Notes: generated by a model not told the origin, from the letters alone. Counted from the stretch's first letter, positions 1 through 9,393 are shown. The stretch: DNA of 64,000 nucleotides from Pseudomonas rhizosphaerae (GCF_000761155.1 NZ_CP009533.1:4271501-4335500); one strand, 5' to 3'. Made by a program: numbers and translations.

Positions 1-412
1 CGTCCAGCGCATCTTCGGCGCCGTTGACCGCCGCCATCTTCAGCACGATGTAGGCCTGGATATTGTTGGCCGCCACGCCTTCCCCCTTGAAGAACATGGT
101 CCCCAAGTGGTACTGCGCCTCGGCGTGGCCTTGCAGGGAGGCCTGCTCGAAATAACTCAGGGCCTGATTGAGGTCGCGCTCGGTACGCGTGCCGTCGTAG
201 TAGAACTGACCGAGCTCGAATTGCGCCTGCGCGTCGCCGTCCTTGGCCGCCTGCTGACAGGCAGCCAGCGCTGCGGGCAACGCCTGGGCAGAAGTATTGA
301 GGGTGCAGCGACCCACCGCCGGGATCAACAACGAATTGCCGCCTGCGGTAGCCATTAGCGGCTGAAGAAGCAACAGGCAGCCCAATGCAAGGGCGCGGCC
401 GGTGCGGTTCAT
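1..412 (-). CDS. Sel1-like/TPR repeat protein, C-terminus outside window
   Basis: The gene reads leftward from an ATG at 412 and runs off the left edge, so only about 137 N-terminal residues are visible. A hydrophobic signal peptide (about residues 1-23) suggests export to the periplasm. At least two Sel1-type repeats are visible, with cores AQAQFELGQFYYDG and AEAQYHLGTMFFKGEG. Sel1 repeats are helical protein-protein interaction modules; the partner cannot be deduced. It lies downstream of hemL on the same strand, but an inverted repeat separates them, so it may have its own promoter. Confidence 0.8.
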   Translation of the reverse strand, partial: MNRTGRALALGCLLLLQPLMATAGGNSLLIPAVGRCTLNTSAQALPAALAACQQAAKDGDAQAQFELGQFYYDGTRTERDLNQALSYFEQASLQGHAEAQYHLGTMFFKGEGVAANNIQAYIVLKMAAVNGAEDALD

Positions 413-727
413 GGGGATCGACTTACCTCTGCGGAATGCGGGCGGACCCGACGTGGAAACGTTGCCGGTGCTTCATTATGAAATAAGCGGGGGGGCGGTT
501 ACAAAGTCTTTACTCGTTTTTCTGCGATATCGTCCAGATGGTCAGACTTCAGAGGGACGAGCGGCCGTTGGCAGGCGCGATCATGTGAACGACTGGAAGG
601 GGTGGCAAGGCTATCTGTGGGAGCGGTCAGTGGCCGCGAAAGCTCATGCGCGGCAAATCTGACACTGCGCGGTGAATTCTTCGCGGGCACTGACCGCTCC
701 TACAGGATGGCTATTCCCGGTTTGGAC
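413..727. repeat. Intergenic region with a REP-like inverted repeat
   Basis: There is no gene here. Positions 615-640 and 680-705 form an inverted repeat of 26 nt with two mismatches, of the type ggagcggtcagtggccgcga. The same family recurs at 56568-56629 and 60594-60658. It lies just beyond the hemL stop and could form a stem in the hemL transcript. The remainder (413-600) should hold the promoter of the Sel1-repeat gene, but no clear -35/-10 pair was identified. Confidence 0.6.
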
Positions 728-2011
728 TTACTTCAGCGCGGCGAACGCTTTCTCGGCGGCATCCAGGGTGATCTTCAGTTCCGCATCGCCGTGGGCGATG
801 GAGGTGAAGCCCGCCTCGAACGCACTGGGCGCCAGGTACACGCCGCCGTCGAGCATCAGGTGGAAGAAGCGCTTGAAACGGTCGGCGTCGCTGCTCATGA
901 CGTCTTCGAAGGTGACGATGTCGTCGGCGCCGCTGAAGTACAGGCCGAACATGCCGCCCGCCTGGGTGGTCACGAACGGAATGCCGGCGGCATCGGCGCG
1001 CTGCTGCAGGCCGTCGAGCAAGCGAGTGGTGTAGTCGCTCAGCTCGTCATGAAAGCCGGGACGGCTGATCAGGTTCAGGGTGGTCAAGCCGGCAGCCATG
1101 GCCAGGGGATTGCCCGACAGGGTACCGGCCTGGTAGACCGGGCCCAGAGGGGCAATGTGCGACATGATCTCGCGCTTGCCGCCGAAGCAGCCGACGGGCA
1201 TGCCGCCACCGATGATCTTGCCGAACGTGCTCAGGTCCGGCGTCACGCCGTAGTACGCCTGGGCGCCGCCGAGGGCCACGCGAAAACCGGTCATCACTTC
1301 GTCGAAAATCAGCACCACGCCGTACTGGTCGCACAGGCGACGCAGGCCTTCCAGAAAACCGGGCGCGGGCGGTACGCAGTTCATGTTGCCCGCCACCGGT
1401 TCGACAATGATGCAGGCCACTTCATCGGCCACCTCGGCCAGCATCTGCTCCACGGCGGCGATGTCGTTGAACGGCAGGGTCAGGGTGTGTTTGGCGAACG
1501 CTGCCGGCACGCCGGGCGAGCTGGGCACGCCGAGGGTGAGGGCGCCGGAACCGGCCTTGACCAGCAGGCTGTCGGAGTGGCCGTGGTAGCAGCCTTCGAA
1601 CTTGATGATGCTGTCGCGCCCGGTAAAACCACGGGCCAGACGAATGGCGCTCATGGTCGCCTCGGTGCCCGAGCTGACCATGCGCACCATTTCCATGGAC
1701 GGCACGATGGCGCAGACCAGGTCGGCCATCTGCGTTTCCATTTCGGTCGGCGCGCCGTACGACAGGCCATGCTCGAGCTGCTTGCGCACGGCATCGAGCA
1801 CGTCGGGATGGCTATGGCCCAGGATCATCGGACCCCAGGAGCCGACGTAGTCGACATAGCGCTTGTCGTCTTCGTCGGTGACATAGGCGCCAGCGGCATG
1901 CTTGAAGAACAGCGGCGTGCCGCCCACGCTCTTGAAGGCACGCACGGGCGAGTTGACGCCGCCGGGGATGTGCTTCTGGGCATTGGCGAACAGCATTTCG
2001 GAACGGGACAT
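728..2011 (-). CDS. hemL: Glutamate-1-semialdehyde 2,1-aminomutase
   Basis: HemL is a PLP enzyme that converts glutamate-1-semialdehyde to 5-aminolevulinate, the last step of the C5 route to tetrapyrroles. The 427-residue product matches the family length and shows the opening [20 protein letters not shown], the cofactor motif [12 protein letters not shown], and the PLP-lysine region [18 protein letters not shown]. An in-frame ATG exists at 2029, but the ATG at 2011 is preceded by AAGAGAG at good spacing and matches the usual MSRSE start. It follows thiE with a 17-bp gap, so thiD-thiE-hemL is probably one leftward operon. Confidence 0.97.
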   Translation of the reverse strand: MSRSEMLFANAQKHIPGGVNSPVRAFKSVGGTPLFFKHAAGAYVTDEDDKRYVDYVGSWGPMILGHSHPDVLDAVRKQLEHGLSYGAPTEMETQMADLVCAIVPSMEMVRMVSSGTEATMSAIRLARGFTGRDSIIKFEGCYHGHSDSLLVKAGSGALTLGVPSSPGVPAAFAKHTLTLPFNDIAAVEQMLAEVADEVACIIVEPVAGNMNCVPPAPGFLEGLRRLCDQYGVVLIFDEVMTGFRVALGGAQAYYGVTPDLSTFGKIIGGGMPVGCFGGKREIMSHIAPLGPVYQAGTLSGNPLAMAAGLTTLNLISRPGFHDELSDYTTRLLDGLQQRADAAGIPFVTTQAGGMFGLYFSGADDIVTFEDVMSSDADRFKRFFHLMLDGGVYLAPSAFEAGFTSIAHGDAELKITLDAAEKAFAALK

Positions 2012-2028
2012 AAATAAGCTCTCTTGCA

Positions 2029-2655
2029 TCAGGCGGTTTCGAACAGCGCGTTCAGGGCGCGGGCGCGACGGGTGACTTCCTGGGCCGTGTCGGCGCCGAA
2101 CAGTGCATGCACCACGGCCAGCAGGTCGGCACCCTGGGCCACCAACGGCGCAGCGTTGTCCAGGGTGATGCCGCCAATGACGGCGATCGGCAATTTCAAT
2201 TCGGCCCGCGCCTGGCTCAACAGTTCAATGCTGGCAGGTGACGCGCCGGGCTTGGTCTGGGAGGCGAAGAAGCGCCCGAAGGCAACGTAGCTCGCGCCTT
2301 CGCGGGCGGCCTGGCGGGCCAGGTCGAGGCTGGCATGGCAGGTGCTGCCGATGATCGCCTTGCGCCCCAGCAGGGCACGGGCCGGGGTCAGCGGGCCATC
2401 GGTCTGGCCCAGGTGTACGCCGACGTTGAGCCGCGCGGCCAGTTCGGCGTCATCGTTGATGATCAGGTGCGCTTTGTAGGGCTCGCACAGCTGTCGCAGT
2501 TTTTCCGCCTCGCGCAGGCGGCGAGCTTCGTCGTTGCTCTTGTCGCGGTACTGCAGCAGGGTGATGCCGCCATCCAGCGCGGCTTGGACGTACTTGAGGA
2601 ACTTGCCGGCCAACAGTTGGCTGTCGGTGATGGCGTAGACGCCACGTAGTTTCAT
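2029..2655 (-). CDS. thiE: Thiamine-phosphate synthase
   Basis: ThiE joins hydroxymethylpyrimidine pyrophosphate with thiazole phosphate carboxylate to form thiamine monophosphate in the cytoplasm. The 208-residue TIM-barrel protein shows family signatures: [11 protein letters not shown] at the N-terminus, [38 protein letters not shown] and [11 protein letters not shown]. It lies 34 bp after thiD and 17 bp before hemL. thiD makes its pyrimidine substrate, so the two catalyse consecutive steps. Confidence 0.97.
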   Translation of the reverse strand: MKLRGVYAITDSQLLAGKFLKYVQAALDGGITLLQYRDKSNDEARRLREAEKLRQLCEPYKAHLIINDDAELAARLNVGVHLGQTDGPLTPARALLGRKAIIGSTCHASLDLARQAAREGASYVAFGRFFASQTKPGASPASIELLSQARAELKLPIAVIGGITLDNAAPLVAQGADLLAVVHALFGADTAQEVTRRARALNALFETA

Positions 2656-2689
2656 CGCTCAGGCCTCGGGCAGGGGGCGGGGACTCGGC

Positions 2690-3487
2690 TCAAGAGCAGA
2701 AATCCAGAGGCAGGCGCCGCGGCACGAATTGCCCCTGGCCCAACTGCTCGGCGTCGCGCAGGGTCCGCCAGGTGTAGTCGAGCGCCGACTGCACCGCGCT
2801 TTCCAGGCCTTCACCCAGGGCCAGACGGCCAGCCAGGGCGCTGGCCAGGGTGCAGCCGGAGCCATGGTAGCTGCCGGGCAGACGCTGGCAGGTGAAGGTG
2901 CGCCGGCTGCCGTCGCGGCTGTACAGGCGATTGTGCACCTCGTGCTCGTCGCCGTGGCCGCCGGTGATCAACAGGTGTTTGCAGAACGGCAGCAGCTTTT
3001 CCGCACACTCGTCGGCGCTGCCGTCGGGCAGGTCGGCAAGGATGCGCGCCTCGGGCAGGTTCGGCGTGGCGATGGTGGCCAGCGGCAGCAGCCGTTCGCG
3101 CATCGCATAGCCGACCTCGTCCTTGCCCAGGCTGCCACCGCCGCCGGCGCGCAACACCGGGTCGCAGACCATCGGCAGATGAGGGTGGGCCGACAACAGC
3201 TCGACCACGGTCGCGACCATGTCCACCGAACCGAGCATGCCCAGCTTGACCGCCGCCACCGGCGAGTCGCTGAGCACGGCATTGGCCTGGGCCAGGATCC
3301 ACTCGCGGTCGAGCACGCGGAAGTCGCTGACATTGACGGTGTTCTGCACGGTCAGTGCGGTCACCGTCGGTGCGGCATGGCAACCCTGCGCGAGCAAGGC
3401 TTCGATATCTGCCTGCAGGCCGGCGCCGCCACTGGGGTCGTGGCCGGAGAGACAGAGGACAACGGGGCGGGAGCTATAGATATTCAT
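2690..3487 (-). CDS. thiD: Hydroxymethylpyrimidine/phosphomethylpyrimidine kinase
   Basis: This ribokinase-fold enzyme phosphorylates HMP and then HMP-phosphate, giving the pyrophosphate used by ThiE. The 265-residue product contains SGHDPSGGAGLQADIE, VTALTVQNT, KLGMLGS, CDPVLRAGGGGSL, and the C-terminal anion-hole motif GSYHGSGCTLASALAG. The reading frame stays open upstream, but the ATG at 3487 gives MNIYSSRPVVLCLSGHD, the normal family start. It is the first gene of the thiD-thiE-hemL run. No TPP riboswitch was recognised upstream. Confidence 0.96.
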   Translation of the reverse strand: MNIYSSRPVVLCLSGHDPSGGAGLQADIEALLAQGCHAAPTVTALTVQNTVNVSDFRVLDREWILAQANAVLSDSPVAAVKLGMLGSVDMVATVVELLSAHPHLPMVCDPVLRAGGGGSLGKDEVGYAMRERLLPLATIATPNLPEARILADLPDGSADECAEKLLPFCKHLLITGGHGDEHEVHNRLYSRDGSRRTFTCQRLPGSYHGSGCTLASALAGRLALGEGLESAVQSALDYTWRTLRDAEQLGQGQFVPRRLPLDFCS

Positions 3488-3811
3488 GGTGCGCGAGCTT
3501 ATCACGGCGCACGGCGTTGTAGCAGCGTCGCAAGCGGCGCCGAGCCCTGCCGCAGGTACTGGACCGCAGCTAGCGGAAGGTGAATGGCATTCGCGCTTTC
3601 TACAGGGCCTCTGTATCATATTGCCATTACCCTTTGACCTGCTCCAAAGGCAGCGGCCCAGAGCCCGCTGGCGGAGCATTGCGGGCGGCCCGCGATGCAC
3701 GCGGACGCCGTGCTCGAGTCATTCAATACCGAAAACAGGCCGTACCGACTGCGTCGAACCCAAGGGAATTGGGGCCTCCCGATGCGATCAGGTATGCCAC
3801 GCCGGGGCTGT
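3488..3811. other. Divergent promoter region between thiD and the sensor kinase
   Basis: This 324-bp gap separates divergent genes and must hold both promoters. The kinase frame is open from 3695 but that stretch reads as non-conserved basic sequence, so it is treated as leader. No convincing operator, riboswitch or terminator was seen. Confidence 0.4.
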
Positions 3812-6238
3812 ATGCGCTATTTGCTTATTCTGATGTTGGCCTTGCTGCCCATGCTGGCCGGTGCAGTCGACTTCGACGAGACCACGCGCAGCCTTGCGCT
3901 TGGGCGCACGATGCAGGTCTATGAAGATGTGTCCGGTCAGGCCACCATCGAGCAGATCACTACCGAGCTGGCCCCCGCTTTCCATCAGCACCACGACGAG
4001 GTGCTCAACGCTGGCTATTCGAAGTCGGTGTTCTGGCTGCGCATCGATCTGCGCTACGTGCCGCGCACCGACCGAGCGCGGCACAGCTGGCTGCTGGAGC
4101 TGGCGTATCCGCCGATGGATCACCTGGAACTGTACCTGGCCGATGCCGCCGGCCAGTATCGCCTGGCGCAGCGCACCGGTGACGCCTTGCCGTATGCCAG
4201 CCGCCAGATCAAACAGAACAACTACCTGTTCGACATACCCTTCCAGCCCGACGAAGCCAAGACCGTGTACCTGCGCCTGCACAGCCAGGGCTCGGTCCAG
4301 GCGCCGGTCAGCCTGTGGTCGGCCAATGCGTACCTGGAGGCGCAACCTTCGCGCCTGTACGTGCTCGGGCTGATCTACGGTGTGCTCCTGGGCATGCTGG
4401 TGTACAACCTGTTCATCTTCCTCAGCGTGCGTGACCGCAGCTACCTGTACTACATTTTCTATATCGCCTCCTTCGGTCTGTACCAGGTGTCGGTGAACGG
4501 TGCCGGGGTCGAGTATTTCTGGCCCGACAACCCGTGGTGGGCCAACGCCGCCACGCCGTTCTTCATCGGCGCCGCCGGTTTTTTCGGTTGCCAGTTCTCG
4601 CGCAGCTTCCTGCAGACCGCCAGCCACAGCCGCTGGATGGATCGGCTGCTGATCGGCCTGATGGCGTACGGCGGCGTGGTCATGGTCCTGTCGCTGTCGA
4701 CCAGCTACGCCCTGGCGTTGCGCCTGGCGACGCTGCTGGCGCTGTGTTTCACCGTGGTGATCTTCACCGCCGGCATCCTCGCCTGGTGGCGCGGCATGCG
4801 GCTGGCGCGCTACTTCATCATTGCCTGGACCGCGTTCCTGCTGGGCGGCATCGTCAACACGCTGATGGTGCTGGGCCATCTGCCCAATGTGTTCATCACC
4901 ATGTACGCCAGCCAGCTCGGTTCGGCGCTCGAGGTCGGCCTGCTTTCGCTGGCGCTGGCCGACCGCATCAACGTGCTGCGCGACAAGCAGGCGCAGACCT
5001 TGAAGCAAGCCGGGCTGAAGCTTGAGCAGGCGAACCTGGAACTGGCGGCCAGCAATCGGCTCAAGGACGAGTTCCTGGCCACCGTCACCCATGAGCTGCG
5101 CACCCCCATGAATGGCGTGATCGGCTCGCTGGAACTGATGCAGACCGTGCCCATGGGGCTGGAGCTGACGCAGTACCAACACACCGCGGCGGGCTCGGCG
5201 CGGAACATGATGCGCATGGTCGACGACATCCTGATCCTCACCGAGCTGCAAGCCGGACGGCTGTATCCGCGCAACGAGCCGTTCAGCCTGCAGGCGTTGC
5301 TCGACAGCCTGCAGATGCAGCTCAGCGGCCAGGCCCATGACAAGGGCCTGGCGTTCGCCGTGGAACGCGCCGCCGGGCTGCCCGACCGCCTGCAGGGCGA
5401 CTCGAAGAAGCTCGCCCTGTGCCTGGGCTGCCTGATCGACAACGGCATCAAGTTCACCCGTGAAGGCAGCGTCAAGGTGCGGGTCAGTGGCGGCGAGTCC
5501 GTAGACGGTCGCCTGCAGATCACCTTCAAGGTCAGCGACAGCGGCATCGGTTTCAGTCATCGCGACGAAGAAACGCTCTATCAGCGCTTCTACCAGCTCG
5601 ATGGCTCGATCACCCGCGAGTACGGTGGGCTGGGCATCGGTCTGGCGATCTGTCGGCAGCTGGCCGAACTGGTGGGGGGGCAGTTGCATCATCAGTCCGA
5701 ACCCGGGCGCGGCAGCTGTTTCGAACTGAGCGTGCGCCTGGGGGTGGTCGAAGCCCATCCGGGCCAGGCCTCGAGCACTCGCGTTGGCACCTTCGGTACC
5801 CAGCGCGGCGCCCACGAGTGCACCCTGTTGCTGGTGGACGACAACAGCGTCGACCAGTTGCTCATCCGCGGCATGCTGCTCAAGCTTGGCTACCGTGTGC
5901 GCACGGCCGAGGACGGCCCAGGTGCGTTGGCCCTGCTGGCGCGCGAGCGCTTCGATGCGGTATTGATGGAATGCAGCCTGCCGACCCAGAGCGCCTTGCA
6001 CACCACCGGCCTGCTGCGCAGCCTGCCGGGTTGCGAGGGTTTGCCGGTGCTGGCGATCACCGATCTCGGCCAGCCGGGCGTGCGCGAGCGTTGCCTGGCT
6101 GCCGGTGTGTCGGTCTGCCTGGCGCGCCCGGTGCGCTTCGAGGAGTTGCAGGCGGTGTTGCATGGCTGCATCCTCGCCCAGCCCCGGCATCTGTCGGCAG
6201 CGGTTGCGCACGCGACGTCCGGAGCGGCTCCGGCATAA
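3812..6238 (+). CDS. Hybrid sensor histidine kinase with 7TMR-DISM input and degenerate receiver
   Basis: The 808-residue protein starts at the ATG giving MRYLLILMLALLPMLAG, a signal peptide; in-frame starts further upstream would disrupt it. Domains in order: periplasmic 7TMR-DISM extracellular domain (about 25-165), seven membrane helices (about 175-390), a short coiled coil, HisKA with phosphoacceptor His427 in TVTHELRTPMNGV, HATPase with N box LIDNGIKFT and G boxes SDSGIGF and GGLGIGLA, and a C-terminal receiver (about 670-785). The receiver keeps the acidic pair Asp676-Asp677, but the phosphoacceptor aspartate is Glu720 (VLMECSLP) and the conserved lysine is Arg772 (ARPV). It probably senses a periplasmic or membrane ligand; the target is unknown and no partner regulator is adjacent. 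Confidence 0.88.
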   Translation: MRYLLILMLALLPMLAGAVDFDETTRSLALGRTMQVYEDVSGQATIEQITTELAPAFHQHHDEVLNAGYSKSVFWLRIDLRYVPRTDRARHSWLLELAYPPMDHLELYLADAAGQYRLAQRTGDALPYASRQIKQNNYLFDIPFQPDEAKTVYLRLHSQGSVQAPVSLWSANAYLEAQPSRLYVLGLIYGVLLGMLVYNLFIFLSVRDRSYLYYIFYIASFGLYQVSVNGAGVEYFWPDNPWWANAATPFFIGAAGFFGCQFSRSFLQTASHSRWMDRLLIGLMAYGGVVMVLSLSTSYALALRLATLLALCFTVVIFTAGILAWWRGMRLARYFIIAWTAFLLGGIVNTLMVLGHLPNVFITMYASQLGSALEVGLLSLALADRINVLRDKQAQTLKQAGLKLEQANLELAASNRLKDEFLATVTHELRTPMNGVIGSLELMQTVPMGLELTQYQHTAAGSARNMMRMVDDILILTELQAGRLYPRNEPFSLQALLDSLQMQLSGQAHDKGLAFAVERAAGLPDRLQGDSKKLALCLGCLIDNGIKFTREGSVKVRVSGGESVDGRLQITFKVSDSGIGFSHRDEETLYQRFYQLDGSITREYGGLGIGLAICRQLAELVGGQLHHQSEPGRGSCFELSVRLGVVEAHPGQASSTRVGTFGTQRGAHECTLLLVDDNSVDQLLIRGMLLKLGYRVRTAEDGPGALALLARERFDAVLMECSLPTQSALHTTGLLRSLPGCEGLPVLAITDLGQPGVRERCLAAGVSVCLARPVRFEELQAVLHGCILAQPRHLSAAVAHATSGAAPA

Positions 6239-6318
6239 GCTCAAGCGTGCCACGGGGGTGCCTTTCGTCGGCATTGCAGGCAAGATGCAAGCCTGCCAGA
6301 TCAGCCAGGACATGCCCC

Positions 6319-7788
6319 ATGAGTAATGCCCCAGATTTCGTAGTTGTGGAAACCGCCGAACAAGCCGTGGATCGCCTGGCGGAGCTGCACGAGCGGGCCA
6401 CCCGCGCCCTGAGTCAGGCACTCAAGCGCTATCTCAAGGATCGCAGCGAGCCGGATGCGGCCGAGCGTGACCTGTTTCGCTACCCCGAGCTGCGCCTGAC
6501 CTACGCCTACGGTGGCGAGCTGCCTGCCATTACCCGTGCCTACGCCAAGGTCAACCTGCCCGGCGTCTACTCGGTGACCGTGACCCAGCCCGCAGCCTTC
6601 CGCGGCTACCTGCTGGACCAGCTGCGGCCCTTGATGCGTGACTTCGCGGTGACCATCGAAGTCGGTGTCAGCGAGCAGAACATCCCTTACCCCTACGTCG
6701 TCGACCAAGGCGACGAGCTGGCGGGCAGTGGTGTGACCGCAGCAGCCCTGGCGCGGGTGTTCCCCAGCACCGACCTGTCCGCCGCCACCGACGGTATCGC
6801 CGACGGCCTGTACGATTGGGCGACCGCCGATCCGCTACCGCTGGCGCTGTTCGATGCCGCGCGGGTGGATTTCTCCCTGCGCCGCCTGATCCACTACACC
6901 GGCAGCGACTGGAAGCACGTGCAGCCGTGGATCCTGCTGACCAACTATCACCGCTACGTCGACCAGTTCGTCACCCACGGCCTGGAGCAGCTGCGCAACG
7001 ACCCACGCTTCGTGCGCCTGGTGATGCCGGGCAACGTGGTCATCGAAAAGAGCATGGACAACGGCGAGGCCCAGGCGCTGGTGGCCAGCGTGGTATGGCA
7101 CCGCTATCAGATGCCGGCCTACCACCTGATTGCCGAAGACGGCGACGGCGTGACCCTGGTGAACATCGGCGTCGGCCCGTCGAACGCCAAGAACATCACC
7201 GACCACCTGGCCGTGCTGCGCCCGCATTGCTGGTTGATGATCGGCCACTGCGGCGGTCTGCGGCAGTCGCAGACCATCGGCGACTACGTGCTGGCCCACG
7301 CTTACATGCGCCAGGACGGGATTCTCGATCGGGTCCTGCCGCCCAATATTCCTATTCCAGCCCTGGCCGAAGTGCAACTGGCCTTGCAGGAAGCGGCGGC
7401 GCAGGTCACCGGCGAGCGCGGCGACGACCTCAAGAAGCGCTTGCGCACCGGCACCGTACTGACCTACGACGACCGCAACTGGGAACTACGCTGGGCCCAG
7501 GAACGGCCGCTGATCAACCTGTCGCGCGCCGTGGCGGTGGACATGGAAAGCGGTACCATCGCCGCCCAGGGCTACCGCCTGCGGGTGCCCTACGGCACCT
7601 TGCTGTGCGTGTCGGATAAACCGCTGCACAGCGAGATCAAGCTGCCGGGCTCGGCCAACGCCTTCTATAACCGTGCGGTCAGCCAGCATCTGAACATCGG
7701 CATCACGGCCTTGAACCTGCTGCGCAACCAGCTCAATGCGCTGCACTCGCGCAAACTGCGCAGCTTCGACGAGCCGCCGTTCCGCTGA
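6319..7788 (+). CDS. amn: AMP nucleosidase
   Basis: Amn hydrolyses AMP to adenine and ribose 5-phosphate, helping set the adenylate pool. The 489-residue product is close to the usual family length (about 480). The N-terminal regulatory half begins near MSNAPDFVVVETAEQAVDRL. The C-terminal nucleoside phosphorylase-like half has LVNIGVGPSNAKNITDHLAV, LMIGHCGGLRQSQ, AVAVDMESGTIAAQGYR and LCVSDKPLHSEIKLPG. The frame is open upstream into the kinase gene, but the ATG at 6319 is the only start giving the family N-terminus. It lies 80 bp after the kinase and may share its transcript. Confidence 0.95.
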   Translation: MSNAPDFVVVETAEQAVDRLAELHERATRALSQALKRYLKDRSEPDAAERDLFRYPELRLTYAYGGELPAITRAYAKVNLPGVYSVTVTQPAAFRGYLLDQLRPLMRDFAVTIEVGVSEQNIPYPYVVDQGDELAGSGVTAAALARVFPSTDLSAATDGIADGLYDWATADPLPLALFDAARVDFSLRRLIHYTGSDWKHVQPWILLTNYHRYVDQFVTHGLEQLRNDPRFVRLVMPGNVVIEKSMDNGEAQALVASVVWHRYQMPAYHLIAEDGDGVTLVNIGVGPSNAKNITDHLAVLRPHCWLMIGHCGGLRQSQTIGDYVLAHAYMRQDGILDRVLPPNIPIPALAEVQLALQEAAAQVTGERGDDLKKRLRTGTVLTYDDRNWELRWAQERPLINLSRAVAVDMESGTIAAQGYRLRVPYGTLLCVSDKPLHSEIKLPGSANAFYNRAVSQHLNIGITALNLLRNQLNALHSRKLRSFDEPPFR

Positions 7789-7855
7789 CAGGTTTGCCGT
7801 GGCAGGCAAGGGCCTCTAGCATGGGCGCCCTTGCCAGCCCGAAAACGTTCTTGTC

Positions 7856-8473
7856 ATGCCCTTGCCACCTCGCTTCAACAAACGTCCAGCCGCCGCCAGC
7901 CGTCGCGTGGCCAAGGCGCCGCCTGCCCAGCCGCGGCTGCTGCTGTTCAACAAACCGTTCGATGTGCTGACCCAGTTCAGCGACGGTGAGGGGCGGGCGA
8001 CGCTGAAGGATTTCATCGACATCGCCGGGGTCTACCCGGCCGGCCGCCTGGATCGCGACAGCGAAGGGCTGCTGTTGCTGACCAATGACGGCCAACTGCA
8101 AGCGCGTATCGCCGATCCGAAGCACAAGCTGGCCAAGACCTATTGGGTACAGGTCGAGGGCGTGCCCGATGAAGAGCAGTTGCAGCGTTTGCGCAGCGGA
8201 GTCGAGCTCAACGACGGCATGACCTTGCCCGCCGAAGCGCGGTTGCTGGATGAGCCGGACCTGTGGCCGCGCGATCCGCCCGTGCGCTTTCGCAAGAGCG
8301 TGCCGACCCACTGGCTGGAATTAATGATCAAGGAAGGGCGCAACCGTCAGGTGCGGCGCATGACGGCGGCGGTGGGCTTGCCGACCTTGCGCCTGGTACG
8401 GGTGCGCATCGGCGACTGGAGCCTCGAAGGCCTGGGGCAGGGCGAGTGGCGCGAGGTGCCCGCCAGCCTGTAG
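7856..8473 (+). CDS. rluE: 23S rRNA pseudouridine synthase, RluE type
   Basis: This is an RsuA/RluB/E/F-family pseudouridine synthase, 205 residues. The catalytic aspartate sits in [18 protein letters not shown], and the C-terminal family motif is [20 protein letters not shown]. It has a basic N-terminal tail and no S4 domain, as expected for RluE, which modifies U2457 of 23S rRNA in E. coli. It lies 67 bp after amn on the same strand. The exact target in this organism is inferred from the family. Confidence 0.9.
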   Translation: MPLPPRFNKRPAAASRRVAKAPPAQPRLLLFNKPFDVLTQFSDGEGRATLKDFIDIAGVYPAGRLDRDSEGLLLLTNDGQLQARIADPKHKLAKTYWVQVEGVPDEEQLQRLRSGVELNDGMTLPAEARLLDEPDLWPRDPPVRFRKSVPTHWLELMIKEGRNRQVRRMTAAVGLPTLRLVRVRIGDWSLEGLGQGEWREVPASL

Positions 8474-8476
8474 CAG

Positions 8477-8571
8477 GCCCCGCCCCCTGTGGGAGCGGGC
8501 TCTGCCCGCGAAGATCTACCAGCCTGCCTCAAGCCCCGCCCCCTGTAGGAGCGGGTTCTGCCCGCGAAGAT
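8477..8571. repeat. Tandem pair of REP elements
   Basis: Two direct copies of a 38-39 bp unit (8477-8514 and 8533-8571) sit between rluE and the convergent Lrp-type gene. Each contains the short palindrome gcgggctctgcccgc preceded by cccctgtgggag. The same family recurs at 42122-42404, 43594-43623 and 45970-46060. These match the abundant extragenic palindromes of P. putida-group genomes and may help end both convergent transcripts. Confidence 0.85.
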
Positions 8572-8597
8572 CCGTCAGTCTGCCTCCGGCCTCAAGC

Positions 8598-9077
8598 TCA
8601 GCTACGCAGATGAGTCAACGGCAGTTCAGTGCTGGCCATGACCTGGTTGAGCACGAAGCTGGAACGCACGCTGGTCACCCCCTCGATCCGCGTCAGGTGG
8701 CCCAGCAGCAGCTTTTGATAGTGGTCCATGTCCGGCACCACCACCTTGAGCTGGTAGTCGGCATCCATCCCGGTCACCAAACTGCACTCGAGCACCTGCG
8801 GCAATCCACGGATGGCGGCCTCGAAGGTTTCGAAACGTTCCGGCGTGTGCCGGTCCATGCCGATCAGCACGTAGGCGGTCAGGCTCAGTCCCAGCTTCTT
8901 GCGATCCAGTAGAGCAACCTGGCGGGAGATGTAGCCGTCGTCTTCGAGCTGCTTGACGCGCCGTGAGCAGGGCGACGGCGAGAGACCAATGCGTTCGGCC
9001 AGTTCCTGGTTGGAAATGCGCGCATCGCGCTGCAATTCCGCCAGGATGCTCAGGTCATAGCGATCAAGTTTGCTCAT
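8598..9077 (-). CDS. Lrp/AsnC family transcriptional regulator
   Basis: The 159-residue protein has an N-terminal winged helix (LDRYDLSILAELQRDARISN, then NQELAERIGLSPSPCSRRVK) and a C-terminal RAM ligand-binding domain (ECSLVTGMDADYQLKVVVPD). Such regulators bind amino acids as octamers or dimers and often autoregulate. The ATG at 9077 is preferred to the TTG just before it. The neighbours (rluE, a DUF6515 protein) do not reveal a target operon. Confidence 0.92.
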   Translation of the reverse strand: MSKLDRYDLSILAELQRDARISNQELAERIGLSPSPCSRRVKQLEDDGYISRQVALLDRKKLGLSLTAYVLIGMDRHTPERFETFEAAIRGLPQVLECSLVTGMDADYQLKVVVPDMDHYQKLLLGHLTRIEGVTSVRSSFVLNQVMASTELPLTHLRS

Positions 9078-9214
9078 CAAATCTGCCTTCGTGTTTTGCG
9101 TTGCGGCAAATTATCCATCCGAAGGCAAAAATTGCGCAAGTGCTGTGTAATTCAGCAATGTTCGCAATCGGCTGCTGCACCTGGGGCGTTAAAGTTATTC
9201 ACAGAATCACTGCC

Positions 9215-9393
9215 CGGACATGAGTCCACTGCGATCCGCTCAATCAGGCGGATTGCGGCCACCGCCCCCACCGGGGTCGCGCTGGCCCCCGGGCTGCACA
9301 CTGCCCAGAAGGCGGCGTGAGGTGAGCCGACGTCACAAGCGTCGAGCAGGGACAGAGTTCGAGAGAGGAGGCCGACGGGTCTCCTTTTTTTTC
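9215..9393 (+). ncRNA. Candidate small RNA or attenuated leader
   Basis: No rightward gene starts between the divergent Lrp-type gene and this point, yet a strong rightward terminator ends at 9392. The sequence upstream of it can form successive hairpins: 9231-9239 with 9248-9256 (one G-U pair), 9271-9276 with 9287-9292, and 9328-9332 with 9340-9344. GGA triplets occur at several points, some near hairpins. It does not match 6S, tmRNA, RNase P, SRP or an RsmY/Z-type RNA that I recognise. It could equally be a terminated leader of the DUF6515 gene. The promoter was not identified, so the 5' end is a guess. Confidence 0.3.
9366..9392 (+). terminator. Strong intrinsic terminator with no annotated gene before it
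   Basis: Positions 9366-9373 pair with 9378-9385 in an eight-pair stem (one G-U) closed by a GACG tetraloop, followed by seven T at 9386-9392. This is a textbook rightward Rho-independent terminator. It lies about 160 bp before the DUF6515 start and about 290 bp after the divergent Lrp-type start, so it must end a transcript that begins in this gap. Confidence 0.72.

Noticed and set aside
602..2017. Long rightward frame opposite hemL
   Set aside because: It is the antisense shadow of hemL in high-GC DNA; its translation is low-complexity His/Ala/Gly with no family features.
3488..3694. TPP riboswitch before thiD
   Set aside because: No conserved THI-box segments were found; the gap looks like an ordinary divergent promoter.
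3788..6421. Very long leftward frame (877 codons) opposite the sensor kinase
   Set aside because: Antisense shadow: rich in Gln/His/Arg/Ala, no domain, while the other strand has all kinase motifs.
9195..9203. Single perfect DnaA box (TTATTCACA)
   Set aside because: One isolated box is expected by chance and has no neighbours nearby, unlike the 47.4-47.6 kb cluster.
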